Shown: positions 25,976-34,436, numbered from the stretch's first letter. The stretch is 64,000 nt of DNA from DALYJJ01 sp033763935 (GCA_033763935.1 JANRJO010000085.1:16713-80712), one strand, 5' to 3'. Notes: generated by a model not told the origin, from the letters alone. Numbers and translations are program-made.

Positions 25976-26583
25976 CGCCCGCGGCCTCCCGAAGGCCGCG
26001 GCAGCGAGGCTAGCCGGATCGGCCCGGCATCAACCGACCAGCGCATGTGCCGGTCCGGACTGCGGCGCGCGAACAGGTCCACCAGGTTCGCTATGTCGAA
26101 ACCGTCTTCCCCCCCGCGCGCCACCTCCCTCGCCTCTTCCGCCCGAATGTCGAGCCGGACCCAGAAAGGGCGGTTGCCGTCCATGCCGGCGACAGGAACT
26201 TGCACGTGGCTCAAACACCACTCCTCCGCCGCACCTGCCGACAAGTGGCTGACGGCACGCAGTTCCCGGCTCACGGGGGCGACGGCGTACTTTTCCTCCC
26301 ACAGGTCGTAGCTCACAAGGAAGCGCTCGAGGGACCGGCGCGCGGCGGCCCCCTTGGGTTCGCTTAGCAGCGTCAATTGAATTTCGATGCCAACGGACAG
26401 CCCGTTTTGCAGACGGTCACCGACGCGGCCCGCTAAAAAGTGAAGGGAGGGCGCCTCAACTGTCAACTGCTCGTCGCGGCAGGCGAACTGGAGCAGGGGA
26501 GCGCCATGCAGGGGAAGCCAGAGGCCACCGGCGGACGCGAGCCGCAGGAGCCGCCGTCGCGTGACCTGGGAGGCACCGTGCAT
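25972..26583 (-). CDS. Exported DUF4390-like protein
   Basis: A 203-aa protein with an N-terminal RRR and hydrophobic stretch (residues 9-32) consistent with a signal peptide, followed by a beta-rich domain: GLSVGIEIQLTLLSE, FLVSYDLWEEKYAV, and GNRPFWVRLDI. This resembles the DUF4390 family, whose genes are typically found just before NtrY-like kinases in betaproteobacteria, as here. The function is unknown; a periplasmic role in sensing for the kinase is plausible. Its ATG follows the stop of the Omp85-like gene with no gap. Confidence 0.7.
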   Translation of the reverse strand: MHGASQVTRRRLLRLASAGGLWLPLHGAPLLQFACRDEQLTVEAPSLHFLAGRVGDRLQNGLSVGIEIQLTLLSEPKGAAARRSLERFLVSYDLWEEKYAVAPVSRELRAVSHLSAGAAEEWCLSHVQVPVAGMDGNRPFWVRLDIRAEEAREVARGGEDGFDIANLVDLFARRSPDRHMRWSVDAGPIRLASLPRPSGGRGR

Positions 26584-27822
26584 TCAAAAGTTCATAGCCA
26601 GGATGAAGATCGGAGCCATGCGGCCCTCGCGAACGGGAAATCCGACGGTGAAGTAAAGGTTCCCCGCGTGCAATCCTGCACCCAACGAATGCTTGACGTC
26701 CGGCTCTTCGTTCCGGTTCCAAAGAGCGCCGGTGTCATAGAAGGCGTGGACGTTCCGGTAGCGGTATTCGACGGAACCATAAGCGACCCGCGCACCGCCG
26801 AGCGGCTGCAAATCGTATTTGTTCCACCCTCTCAAGGTACCCGCATTGCCCAGGACGAACCGTTCGAACAGCGGGGCTCGCCCTCCTACGGTGCCGGCGA
26901 GCCCGGCCAGTCGGACAGACGACCGATCGCGGCGATACTGATAGAGCCCGGACCAAGAATGGCGGGCGTAGGAGTAGTCACTGCCGAGAGCGCTGGTGCC
27001 CGCGCGAACGGCATAGGCAGCCTCCAGCCGCTGTCCGGTATTCGTACCTTCCCAGCTGTTCTGGTAGCGGAGAGAACCGGAGACGGCATGGGCCGACTCC
27101 GTACGCGCCGCTGGATACTGGGTTTCAAACCGCTGTAGATCAATACCGGAAACAACGGTTACGGTCCGCCCAAGGCGAAGAGTGAGAGCCGGATGAACGC
27201 CGCGCCTCCAGCGGTAGATCCCGCCGGTGTCGGGGGTGGGCTGCGGGGGCTGGCCAAGGGCTTCAGAAACAGCCGGATTCCATTGCTGGTGAAGGTCTTC
27301 GACTTCTACCGAGAGGCCAACGGGCGCCGATCCCAAGCGCTCTCGCTCGTAGCGAAATCGAACACCGGCGAATCGCTCGAGCAACTCGTCCGCATCGGAG
27401 ATGACGCCGACCGTTACGGCGTGCCCCGCGAATCTCGCCGTCCCCTCGATACCGGCCGACCAACCCTGCCTCGAATGGTACGCCAGCTTGGGCACGGTCA
27501 CCGCAAAGCCCTTGCGGCGAATCACTTCGAAGACCACCTTGACGTGCTCAGGTTCGCTTCCGCGCACGATTTTCTGGCTCACCATGCGGGCGTCCAGTTC
27601 GCGTCGGATCCGCCAGGACAGCTCGTTTAAAACCTCAGGGTCGAGCTTCTCGCCGATAATCTTCTGGAGGTCCCTGCGCAGAGAAGGGCTGAAGCGGCGC
27701 TCCGAGGAGGGAACAACATCTACGGCTTCAATGGTATAGCGCGAGTTGACGTTCAGCGCCTGCTGCCCCCATAAGAGCGCACCTGACAGGAGAACGGATA
27801 GGGCAAACGCTAAGACCCGCAT
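26584..27822 (-). CDS. BamA/Omp85-like outer-membrane beta-barrel protein
   Basis: A 412-aa protein with a signal peptide (MRVLAFALSVLLSGALLWGQ), one or two POTRA-like modules (about residues 25-110), and a C-terminal barrel. The barrel has alternating aromatic beta strands, a lid-type LRGW motif (GNAGTLRGWNKYDL) equivalent to the Omp85 LRGY, and a terminal Phe (ILAMNF). It is much shorter than BamA (about 800 aa) and closer to short TamA or surface-antigen-type proteins. It heads the operon with DUF4390, NtrY-like and NtrX-like genes. Confidence 0.78.
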   Translation of the reverse strand: MRVLAFALSVLLSGALLWGQQALNVNSRYTIEAVDVVPSSERRFSPSLRRDLQKIIGEKLDPEVLNELSWRIRRELDARMVSQKIVRGSEPEHVKVVFEVIRRKGFAVTVPKLAYHSRQGWSAGIEGTARFAGHAVTVGVISDADELLERFAGVRFRYERERLGSAPVGLSVEVEDLHQQWNPAVSEALGQPPQPTPDTGGIYRWRRGVHPALTLRLGRTVTVVSGIDLQRFETQYPAARTESAHAVSGSLRYQNSWEGTNTGQRLEAAYAVRAGTSALGSDYSYARHSWSGLYQYRRDRSSVRLAGLAGTVGGRAPLFERFVLGNAGTLRGWNKYDLQPLGGARVAYGSVEYRYRNVHAFYDTGALWNRNEEPDVKHSLGAGLHAGNLYFTVGFPVREGRMAPIFILAMNF

Positions 27823-27902
27823 ACTGGCGCAAACCTGTGCACTTCAAAGACCATCTCTTAACTCTCTGTTTCGCCGGGAATAACGCGTGGAGATCAGTGA
27901 AA

Positions 27903-27922
27903 GGCGGTCACAGTGTGACGCC
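27903..27922 (-). terminator. Inverted repeat after the Crp/Fnr gene, possible terminator
   Basis: On the minus strand GGCGTCACACTGTGACCGCC can fold into an eight-pair stem with one bulged base and a three-base loop, followed by only three T. It begins six bases after the Crp/Fnr stop codon. The half sites TCACA/TGTGA are in the opposite order to a CRP operator, so I prefer a terminator, but an operator for the downstream Omp85-like operon is not excluded. Confidence 0.4.
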
Positions 27923-27927
27923 GGGGG

Positions 27928-28596
27928 CTAGCGTCGCTTGTTGTCTCGCAGGCTGCCGTTCAAGGCAGTTCTCAGCTGGGCCGGGCGAGGCACGATGACG
28001 CGCCGCCGACCAAGAACCACAAGGTCCCTCTGGGCCAGCCGGTTCAGCTTGTTCGACGTCGTTTCGCGGGTGGCGCCGATGATATCGGCCAAATCGCCTT
28101 GGGAAAGCGGTATGGAGTGTCCTTCTTCAGGCGCATAGGGACCGAATTCCGCCAATTCCACCAAGCAACTCAGGAGCCGCTGCTCGACGCTGGCCAGCAC
28201 GAGCATTTCCACCCGACGGTGCAATTCTTCCTGGCGCTCGCTCAGCATTCGTGCAATGATGCGCCACAGCTCGGGTTTGCTATCGCATAGCTTGAGAAAG
28301 TCGAGGCGCGGTATCGCCGTCAGTTCGCCGCTCACGAGTACGGTGGCGCGATCCCAATGCTTTTTGTCGAGAATGGCGTTCTTCAGGCCAAACAACTCGC
28401 CCGGGTGCGCGACGCCGAGAACGATCTCCTTACTGGCCGACGCGCCGCGGCATACTTTCACCAGGCCGGAGTGGAGGAAATAGACGAACTCAGGCGGGCG
28501 TCCCTCGGAGAAAATAATCTGGCCACGAACAGTCGGACTACTCTCACGCCCGTCAAGCAGTAAAGATCGCAGATCATCCGGAAGCGACGGTGTCAT
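27928..28596 (-). CDS. Crp/Fnr-family transcriptional regulator
   Basis: A 222-aa regulator with an N-terminal cNMP-binding-fold domain (about residues 20-130; GQIIFSEGRPPEFVYFLHSGLVKV, GVAHPGELFGLKNA) and a C-terminal Crp-type winged helix (LSQGDLADIIGATRETTSNKLNRL). No FNR-type N-terminal cysteine cluster is seen, so it is unlikely to be an oxygen sensor of that type; the effector is unknown. Upstream lie 212 bases without a gene; I see no convincing operator there. Confidence 0.88.
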   Translation of the reverse strand: MTPSLPDDLRSLLLDGRESSPTVRGQIIFSEGRPPEFVYFLHSGLVKVCRGASASKEIVLGVAHPGELFGLKNAILDKKHWDRATVLVSGELTAIPRLDFLKLCDSKPELWRIIARMLSERQEELHRRVEMLVLASVEQRLLSCLVELAEFGPYAPEEGHSIPLSQGDLADIIGATRETTSNKLNRLAQRDLVVLGRRRVIVPRPAQLRTALNGSLRDNKRR

Positions 28597-28808
28597 CGGT
28601 TCTTTGACAAACGTAGATGGGGCGAATTGCCTGAATGCTTGCCCACCCGAGTATACGAAAACGCGCCTTGAAACGGGACAAGAAATTGGGCTTATCTAGT
28701 ACCAGTTTGTCTATTCCTCTGAACAAGTTGGCTATCCGTCCGCAGTTTTCGCTTTCTTGCGCAACGTTTCGCCGACCCTTAACGGCCGTAATGGGGCAGT
28801 GCAACAGG
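28597..28808. other. Intergenic region between tyrA and the Crp/Fnr gene
   Basis: This is the longest gene-free stretch in the window (212 bases). It is visibly less GC-rich than the surrounding genes and probably holds the promoter of the Crp/Fnr gene and the end of the aromatic operon transcript. I found no clear terminator hairpin, RNA gene or operator in it. Confidence 0.5.
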
Positions 28809-29645
28809 CTACTGACTGCGAACCCTACGCGCGTAGTTGCCGGCTCTGTCGAAGAAATCTTCAGTCTGTCGGGTTGAGAGTGCCAGCCGAAACGCGGCAA
28901 GCTCCTGGGCGAAGGTATCGAGGACGCTCTCGATCTCATGTCTGTTTGTAACGAGAATGTCGCCCCAGACAGCATGAGAGCTCAGCGCGAGCCGAGTCAT
29001 GTCAGTCAGGCCCGGTCCGGCGATGCCCGACGGGTCGACGGCGGTTCGTTCGAGGGTCGCTGCCAGCACCGTGGACAGGACTTGGGGAAGATGCGAGAGC
29101 TGTGCCACCAGGCGGTCGTGCTCCTGCGCATCCAGGACCCGGACGCGGGCGCCGATACCTTCTAATAAGGAAAGGAAGCGGCGACCGGGTCCGCCCCCGA
29201 GGAGCGACCGGTCGGAGGGAGTGAGCAGATAGGGCCGGCCGCGAAAGAGGCCGGGATCGGCGGCCGAAATGCCGCTGACCTCTTTGCCGGCCATTGGGTG
29301 GCCGCCGATAAACGTATCCGCGGGAAGTACTTCCCTCGCGCGGGCCGCGATCGCAGCCTTGGTGCTGCCGGCATCGGTGACCAGGCAACCCGGCTTGAGA
29401 AGCGGCGCGAGACGAGGTAAGGTATCGAGGATCTGCTGAATTGGCTGCGCCAGGTATACCAGGTCGGCGCTCGGGACCGCCAGCTCCAGCGGCTCGCCCC
29501 GGTCAATCGCGCCGCGCTCACACGCGCTGTCGATCGTCCGCGGACTGCTGACTCCGATGATGTGGCCCGTGAAGTTCGAGGCGCGCAGTGCAAGACCGAA
29601 CGATCCGCCGATGAGGCCGACCCCGACGATGGCCACCACCTCCAC
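28809..29645 (-). CDS. tyrA: Prephenate dehydrogenase
   Basis: A 278-aa NAD(P)-dependent enzyme that oxidatively decarboxylates prephenate to 4-hydroxyphenylpyruvate in tyrosine synthesis (arogenate dehydrogenase activity is possible). The Rossmann motif GVGLIGGSFGLAL is at residues 7-19, the active-site segment FIGGHPMAGKEVSG is near 112-125, and the catalytic-His region LSHLPQVLS is near 187. Last gene of the trpCFBA-chorismate mutase-DAHP synthase-tyrA run; it starts four bases after the DAHP synthase stop. Confidence 0.93.
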   Translation of the reverse strand: MEVVAIVGVGLIGGSFGLALRASNFTGHIIGVSSPRTIDSACERGAIDRGEPLELAVPSADLVYLAQPIQQILDTLPRLAPLLKPGCLVTDAGSTKAAIAARAREVLPADTFIGGHPMAGKEVSGISAADPGLFRGRPYLLTPSDRSLLGGGPGRRFLSLLEGIGARVRVLDAQEHDRLVAQLSHLPQVLSTVLAATLERTAVDPSGIAGPGLTDMTRLALSSHAVWGDILVTNRHEIESVLDTFAQELAAFRLALSTRQTEDFFDRAGNYARRVRSQ

Positions 29646-29649
29646 GCGG

Positions 29650-30663
29650 TTAGACCGTCCGTTCCACGGCCGGCGCGATCATTCGCAACTGGCCCATCAG
29701 CTCATCGAACTGGTGGGGCCAGAGGGATTGGGCGCCGTCGCTCAGTGCGCGGTCCGGATTGGGATGGACTTCGACCAGCAGCCCGTCGGCGCCCGCGGCG
29801 ACGGCGGCGCGTGCCATGGGCAGGACTTTGTCACGCCGGCCGGTGCCGTGAGATGGATCGGCGAGTATCGGCAGGTGAGAGAGTTTCTTCACCACGGGGA
29901 TTGCCGAGATATCCATGGTATTGCGGGTGTAGCTCTCGAAGGTCCGGATGCCGCGCTCGCACAGCATGACGTCATAGTTGCCGCCGGTGAGCACGTATTC
30001 GGCAGAGAGCAGCAGTTCCTCGATAGTGGCGGAGATACCTCGCTTCAGGAGAACCGGCCGGCGAACCTTTCCGAGCTCCCGCAGCAGGTTGAAGTTCTGC
30101 ATGTTTCTGGCGCCGACCTGGAGGATGTCCGCGTACTCGGCTATTAACGGTATCTGTGTCTGGTCCATCACCTCAGTGACGGTCAGCAGGCCGTGCCGGC
30201 GGGCGGCGGCGCGGAGCAGGCGGAGGCCCTCCTCGCCGAGTCCCTGGAAGCTATAGGGAGAGGTACGGGGCTTAAATGCGCCGGCGCGAATGACTCGCGC
30301 GCCCATACGCGCCACCTGTTCGGCGGCGCATTCGATCTGCTCCTCGCTCTCCACGCTGCAAGGGCCCGCCATGATGACCACCGCGCGCCCGCCGATCTCG
30401 ACTTCGCCCACCCGGATCACGGTGCCATCCGGGCGGAAGGTCCGGCTGGCGAGCTTGTACGGGGACATGATGCGATGGCACTCTTTGACGCCGTCCATTA
30501 CCTCGAACTCGGCAGGATCAAAGTCGCCTTCCGGTCCCACGCCGCCGAGCAGAGTGTGGACGACGCCGGTGGACCGATGGACGGTGAAGCCCATGGTGAC
30601 CATGCGGTCGATCACCTTCTGGACGGCCTCCTCGCCGGCATCGGATTGCATGACGACCACCAT
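29650..30663 (-). CDS. aroF: 3-deoxy-7-phosphoheptulonate synthase, type I-beta with ferredoxin-like domain
   Basis: A 337-aa enzyme for the first step of the shikimate pathway (phosphoenolpyruvate plus erythrose 4-phosphate). An N-terminal ferredoxin-like regulatory domain (residues 1-75) precedes the TIM barrel, as in the Thermotoga enzyme, where it mediates Tyr/Phe inhibition. Barrel motifs are MAGPCSVES, GARVIRAGAFKPRTSPYSFQG, and DPSHGTGRRDKV. It is followed by tyrA and preceded by a separate chorismate mutase gene nine bases upstream. Confidence 0.95.
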   Translation of the reverse strand: MVVVMQSDAGEEAVQKVIDRMVTMGFTVHRSTGVVHTLLGGVGPEGDFDPAEFEVMDGVKECHRIMSPYKLASRTFRPDGTVIRVGEVEIGGRAVVIMAGPCSVESEEQIECAAEQVARMGARVIRAGAFKPRTSPYSFQGLGEEGLRLLRAAARRHGLLTVTEVMDQTQIPLIAEYADILQVGARNMQNFNLLRELGKVRRPVLLKRGISATIEELLLSAEYVLTGGNYDVMLCERGIRTFESYTRNTMDISAIPVVKKLSHLPILADPSHGTGRRDKVLPMARAAVAAGADGLLVEVHPNPDRALSDGAQSLWPHQFDELMGQLRMIAPAVERTV

Positions 30664-30672
30664 AACGATCTC

Positions 30673-30981
30673 CTATTGACTCTGGGAGCCGGAACGCTCC
30701 ATCTGTCTCTTCTGCACGGTGCGCATCTCGTCGATGATGCGCTCAAAGAGCCGTTTCACGGCGTCGTTTGGGAGCGGCCCGCGGTTATGGCCGAGGACGT
30801 TGCGAAAGACCTCGTCTTCGCGTTTGGGTTCGTAGATGGGCATCTCCACCTGCTGCTTGATGCGGCCGATCTCCTGCACGATCATGGCGCGCTCGTTGAA
30901 CAGTTCCAGGATGCGAAGATCGAGCGCGTCGATGCGGCTTCTTTGGATGGAGAGGGCTTGGGCTGCCTCGTCGCGCGTCAT
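30673..30981 (-). CDS. Chorismate mutase (AroQ class)
   Basis: A 102-aa all-helical protein of the AroQ class that converts chorismate to prephenate. The N-terminal helix has RSRIDALDLRILELFNERA, followed by IGRIKQQVEMPIYEPKRED with the conserved Lys and Arg contacts, and the last helix FERIIDEMRTVQKR. It is free-standing rather than fused to DAHP synthase or prephenate dehydratase. Its start overlaps the trpA stop by four bases, joining the tryptophan and tyrosine branches in one transcript. Confidence 0.92.
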   Translation of the reverse strand: MTRDEAAQALSIQRSRIDALDLRILELFNERAMIVQEIGRIKQQVEMPIYEPKREDEVFRNVLGHNRGPLPNDAVKRLFERIIDEMRTVQKRQMERSGSQSQ

Positions 30982-31781
30982 GCCCGAGCTCCGCGGAGTG
31001 CGCCGGAGAGCTCGGCGGCAAGCGCCTCGAGCCGCGCCTCCAACTCGGGTCCGGGATTCTGCTCGACGGTACGCACAAAGGCGCTGCCGACGACGATGGC
31101 ATCTGCTTTCCCCGCCAGCTCCGCGGCATGCTCGGCGCGAGAGATACCAAACCCCACGGCAAGCGGCTTATCGGTCAGGGCGCGCAGGGAGGCAATAAGC
31201 GGCAGGGCCGAGCCGGAGAGGCGGTCCTGCTCGCCGGTGACGCCGGTGCGGGAGACAAGGTAGAGAAACCCGGTGGAGTAGCGGGCTACCAACTCGAGGC
31301 GGCGGGCTGCGCTGGTGGGCGCGGCGAGAAAGACGGTCTCGAGCCCTGCCCGGTGCATGGTGTCCACGTAAGACTCGGCCTCCTCGACGGTCAGATCGGT
31401 GAGGAGACAACCGTCGACGCCGCAGGCGGCGGCATCGCGGGCAAGGGCCTCGAAGCCGTAGCGCAGAACCGGGTTCAGATAGGTAAAGAGAATGATCGGG
31501 ATTTGGCTGTGGCGGCGTATGCCGGCCGCGATCTCGAGGACGGAGTGAAGGGTGGTTCCGGCGGCGAGCGCACGTTCCGATCCGCGCTGGATGACCGGAC
31601 CGTCGGCGATCGGGTCGGAGAACGGAACGCCAAGCTCGATCAGATCCGCACCGCCGCGTTCGAGGGCCGCCACCAGAGACGGCGTTCGCGATGGACTGGG
31701 GTCGCCCGCGGTGATGTAAGCCACCAGGCCGGTGCGATTCTCTTCGCGCAAGCGGGCGAAAGTCGCGGCGATTCTACTCAT
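30978..31781 (-). CDS. trpA: Tryptophan synthase alpha subunit
   Basis: A 267-aa TIM-barrel subunit that cleaves indole-3-glycerol phosphate to indole and glyceraldehyde 3-phosphate. Catalytic Glu lies in DLIELGVPFSDPIADGPVIQ near residue 50, and the catalytic Asp region is GCLLTDLTVEEAE; the phosphate site GVTGEQ and GFGISRAEH are present. It overlaps trpB by eight bases, the usual order with trpB first. Confidence 0.96.
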   Translation of the reverse strand: MSRIAATFARLREENRTGLVAYITAGDPSPSRTPSLVAALERGGADLIELGVPFSDPIADGPVIQRGSERALAAGTTLHSVLEIAAGIRRHSQIPIILFTYLNPVLRYGFEALARDAAACGVDGCLLTDLTVEEAESYVDTMHRAGLETVFLAAPTSAARRLELVARYSTGFLYLVSRTGVTGEQDRLSGSALPLIASLRALTDKPLAVGFGISRAEHAAELAGKADAIVVGSAFVRTVEQNPGPELEARLEALAAELSGALRGARA

Positions 31782-32970
31782 CGAGGTCTTTCAGGTTCTC
31801 CCGGTAGATGTCGATGTCCTTGTCGCCGCGCCCGCTGAGGTTCACCAGGAAGATCTGCCCGGCGGCGTGGGGCGCCCGGCGGATCGCTTCGGCAACGGCA
31901 TGCGCGGATTCGAGGGCCGGGATGATGCCTTCGGTCAAAGACAACCGGCGGGCGGCGGCCAGCGCATCGGCGTCGGAGATGGAGACGTACTCGGCGCGGC
32001 CCTGATCGTGAAGCCAGGCATGCTCAGGTCCGACGAGGGCATAGTCGAGCCCGGCGGACACGGAATGCGTCAGCGAGACCTGGCCGTCACCGTCTTGCAG
32101 GAGGTAGCTGTAAGCGCCGTGCAGGACGCCGGGCAAACCGCCGGAGAAGCGCGCCGCGTGGGCGCCAAGAGCGGCGCCGCGGCCCCCGGCCTCAACGCCG
32201 ACCATCCTCACGCCGTTGTCGTTAACGAAGGCGTGGAAGAGTCCGATCGCGTTGCTGCCGCCGCCTACGCAGGCGAAGAGTACGTCAGGGGTGCGCCCTT
32301 CCTTCTCGAGGATCTGCCGGCGCGATTCGATGCCGATGGCACTGTGGAAGTCGCGCACCATCAGCGGGTACGGATGCGCACCGAGGGCCGACCCGAGGAG
32401 GTAATGCGTGCTCTGGATGTTGGTCACCCAATCGCGCATGGCTTCGCTGATGGCGTCCTTGAGTGTGCGGCTGCCGTTGGTGACGCCAGTGACCTTCGCG
32501 CCCAGCAGCCGCATGCGGAACACATTCAGGCGCTGCCGGCGCATGTCCTCCTCGCCCATGTAGACCACGCACTCCATGCCGAAGAGGGCGCAGACGGTGG
32601 CGGTGGCGACACCATGCTGGCCGGCGCCGGTCTCCGCGATAATGCGTTTCTTGCCCATGCGACGCGCGAGCAGCACCTGGCCGAGCGCGTTGTTGATCTT
32701 GTGTGCGCCGGTGTGCAGCAGGTCTTCGCGCTTTAAGTAGATGCGGGCGCCGCCGAGGTCCTGGCTCAAACGCCGGGCAAAATACAGGGGCGTAGGGCGG
32801 CCGGCGTAGTTTTCAAGAAGGTCTCGCAGCTCGGCTTGGAACGAGGCATCAAGGCGCGCTTCCGCGTACGCCGCCTCGAGTTCCTCGAGCGGAGACATGA
32901 GGACTTCCGGAACATAACGGCCGCCGTAGGGGCCGAAGTGGCCGCGGGCGTCTGGTTGGGACGTCAGCAT
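31774..32970 (-). CDS. trpB: Tryptophan synthase beta subunit
   Basis: A 398-aa PLP enzyme that joins indole and serine. The PLP Lys is K91 in LLHTGAHKINNALGQ; ETGAGQHGVATAT and the phosphate loop CVGGGSNAIGLF are intact, and the N-terminus GHFGPYGGRYVPEVL is canonical for TrpB1. It overlaps the trpF end by seven bases and the trpA start by eight. Confidence 0.97.
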   Translation of the reverse strand: MLTSQPDARGHFGPYGGRYVPEVLMSPLEELEAAYAEARLDASFQAELRDLLENYAGRPTPLYFARRLSQDLGGARIYLKREDLLHTGAHKINNALGQVLLARRMGKKRIIAETGAGQHGVATATVCALFGMECVVYMGEEDMRRQRLNVFRMRLLGAKVTGVTNGSRTLKDAISEAMRDWVTNIQSTHYLLGSALGAHPYPLMVRDFHSAIGIESRRQILEKEGRTPDVLFACVGGGSNAIGLFHAFVNDNGVRMVGVEAGGRGAALGAHAARFSGGLPGVLHGAYSYLLQDGDGQVSLTHSVSAGLDYALVGPEHAWLHDQGRAEYVSISDADALAAARRLSLTEGIIPALESAHAVAEAIRRAPHAAGQIFLVNLSGRGDKDIDIYRENLKDLDE

Positions 32971-33572
32971 AGGATTGTTGATTCCGACCGTGCGGCTTTG
33001 ACGAATAGCCGCATCTTCTCATGATCCTTCAAACCCGGAGCGCGCTCGAGCCGGGACGCAGCATCGACACCCCAGGGACGTACGCGGCGAATGGCCTCCG
33101 CGACGTTGTCGGGTCCCAGACCGCCGGCCAGGATGATGCGGGCGCGCAGGTTAGCGGCGAGCGACCAGTCAAAGACGGTGCCTGTGCCTCCATGGAGGGG
33201 GGAGGGCGTATCGATGAGGAAGGCATCGGCGGGCGAAGCGGCGATCCGGGCGGCGAGGTCAACGCCGGCGGGCAGAGCGCGCCAGATGCGAATCGGGGCG
33301 GGGGAGGAGGCGGCACGAGCCTCGCCATGCAACTGCGCGATATCGAGGCCGGCGGCGGCGCACAACTCGGCCGCGCGTGCGACCGGCTCGTCCACGAAGA
33401 CGCCGACCTTCAGGATGTCAGGCGGGATGGCCGCGCACAGGCGCGCCACCGTTAAGGGCTCTATGTAGCGCGGACTCTGCGGATAGAAGTTGAAGCCGAG
33501 GGCGTCGGCGCCGGCATCGACGGCAGCCAGTGCGTCGTCGAGATTCGTGATGCCGCACACTTTGACGACCAC
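32964..33572 (-). CDS. trpF: Phosphoribosylanthranilate isomerase
   Basis: A 202-aa TIM-barrel enzyme that isomerises phosphoribosylanthranilate in tryptophan synthesis. The catalytic Cys is C6 in VKVCGITNLDDALAA and the general acid Asp is in FLIDTPSPLHGGTGTVFDW. GADALGFNFYPQSPRYI and LAGGLGPDNVAEAI are typical. It lies between trpC (four bases upstream) and trpB. Confidence 0.95.
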   Translation of the reverse strand: MVVKVCGITNLDDALAAVDAGADALGFNFYPQSPRYIEPLTVARLCAAIPPDILKVGVFVDEPVARAAELCAAAGLDIAQLHGEARAASSPAPIRIWRALPAGVDLAARIAASPADAFLIDTPSPLHGGTGTVFDWSLAANLRARIILAGGLGPDNVAEAIRRVRPWGVDAASRLERAPGLKDHEKMRLFVKAARSESTILC

Positions 33573-33576
33573 CGGG

Positions 33577-34377
33577 CTATGACCTCAGCTCTCGAATCGC
33601 AGCGGCGGGCGAGCCGGAGCGCACCAGGTGTTCGCCGACCAGGAATGCGTGGTAGCCCGCTTCGCGTAAACGCCGGACGTCGGCGGCACTGGTGATTCCG
33701 CTCTCGCTGACCAACGTCGCTCCCGGTGGCATTCGTTCGGCAAGGCGCAGTGACGTCTCGATGGACACCTGAAACGTGTGGAGGTCGCGGTTGTTCACGC
33801 CGAGGAGATGGGCGCCCGCGTCAAGGGCCGAGCGCAACTCGTCCTCGTTGTGGACTTCGACGAGAGCGGCCATGCCGAGGCGCTCAGCCTGTTCGCGGAG
33901 CGAGCGAAGCTGAAGCGTGGAGAGGATGGCCGCGATCAGCAGGATGGCATCGGCCCCGTGGGCGGCCGCCTCCAGGACGTGAATGCTGTCGAGAGTGAAA
34001 TCCTTTCGAAGCACGGGAAGACGGACTGAGGCGCGGGCTGATTCGAGATCGGCGAGCGAGCCCTGAAAGAACTTCTCGTCGGTGAGTACGGACAGCGCGG
34101 CGGCGCCCCCCTCCTGATAGGAGGCTGCCAGCCGGGGAGGATAGTAGTCAGGAACCAGCGTACCCTTGCTGGGAGACGCTTTCTTGCATTCGGCGATGAT
34201 GGAGGGAGGGGCGGTACGGAGGGCCGCGGCGAAATCCCGGCGGTCCGAGCGACGGGCATCGGCAAGCGATTCGAGGCGATCGCTCGTCGAGCGGCGTTGC
34301 AACAATTCTTCCTGCTTATGTTTGACGATGCGGGAGAGGATGTCGGGAACAACGCCGGTCATGGAGCAATTTTTCAT
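33577..34377 (-). CDS. trpC: Indole-3-glycerol phosphate synthase
   Basis: A 266-aa TIM-barrel enzyme closing the indole ring. Motifs are IIAECKKASPSKGTL (near residues 79-93), LPVLRKDFTLD with the catalytic Lys, GVNNRDLHTF and TLVSESGITSAADV. First gene of the aromatic run; trpE, trpG and trpD are not nearby. The ATG at 34377 and another at 34362 are both possible and neither has a good ribosome site. A strong hairpin (34384-34413) ends six bases before the upstream choice. Confidence 0.95.
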   Translation of the reverse strand: MKNCSMTGVVPDILSRIVKHKQEELLQRRSTSDRLESLADARRSDRRDFAAALRTAPPSIIAECKKASPSKGTLVPDYYPPRLAASYQEGGAAALSVLTDEKFFQGSLADLESARASVRLPVLRKDFTLDSIHVLEAAAHGADAILLIAAILSTLQLRSLREQAERLGMAALVEVHNEDELRSALDAGAHLLGVNNRDLHTFQVSIETSLRLAERMPPGATLVSESGITSAADVRRLREAGYHAFLVGEHLVRSGSPAAAIRELRS

Positions 34378-34383
34378 GCTAGC

Positions 34384-34413
34384 ACGCCCGCAGCCCCGGA
34401 CCGCTGCGGGCGT
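34384..34413 (-). promoter_or_regulatory. Perfect 10-base-pair hairpin just before trpC
   Basis: ACGCCCGCAG (34384-34393) is exactly complementary to CTGCGGGCGT (34404-34413) with a 10-base loop. It lies between the DUF4397 stop and the trpC start, both on the minus strand. No T run follows, so it may be a U-tract-free terminator for the DUF4397 gene, or a structure controlling trpC translation. Confidence 0.5.
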
Positions 34414-34436
34414 TCGGAGGAAGACGCGGGCAGACG

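Noticed and set aside
24758..26311. A 517-codon plus-strand frame opposite the histidine kinase
   Set aside because: No recognisable domain; the minus strand carries a complete kinase with HAMP, HisKA and HATPase motifs.
27907..27919. GTCACAGTGTGAC considered as a CRP operator
   Set aside because: The half sites are inverted relative to TGTGA-N6-TCACA and there is only one central base; its place just after the Crp/Fnr stop favours a terminator hairpin.
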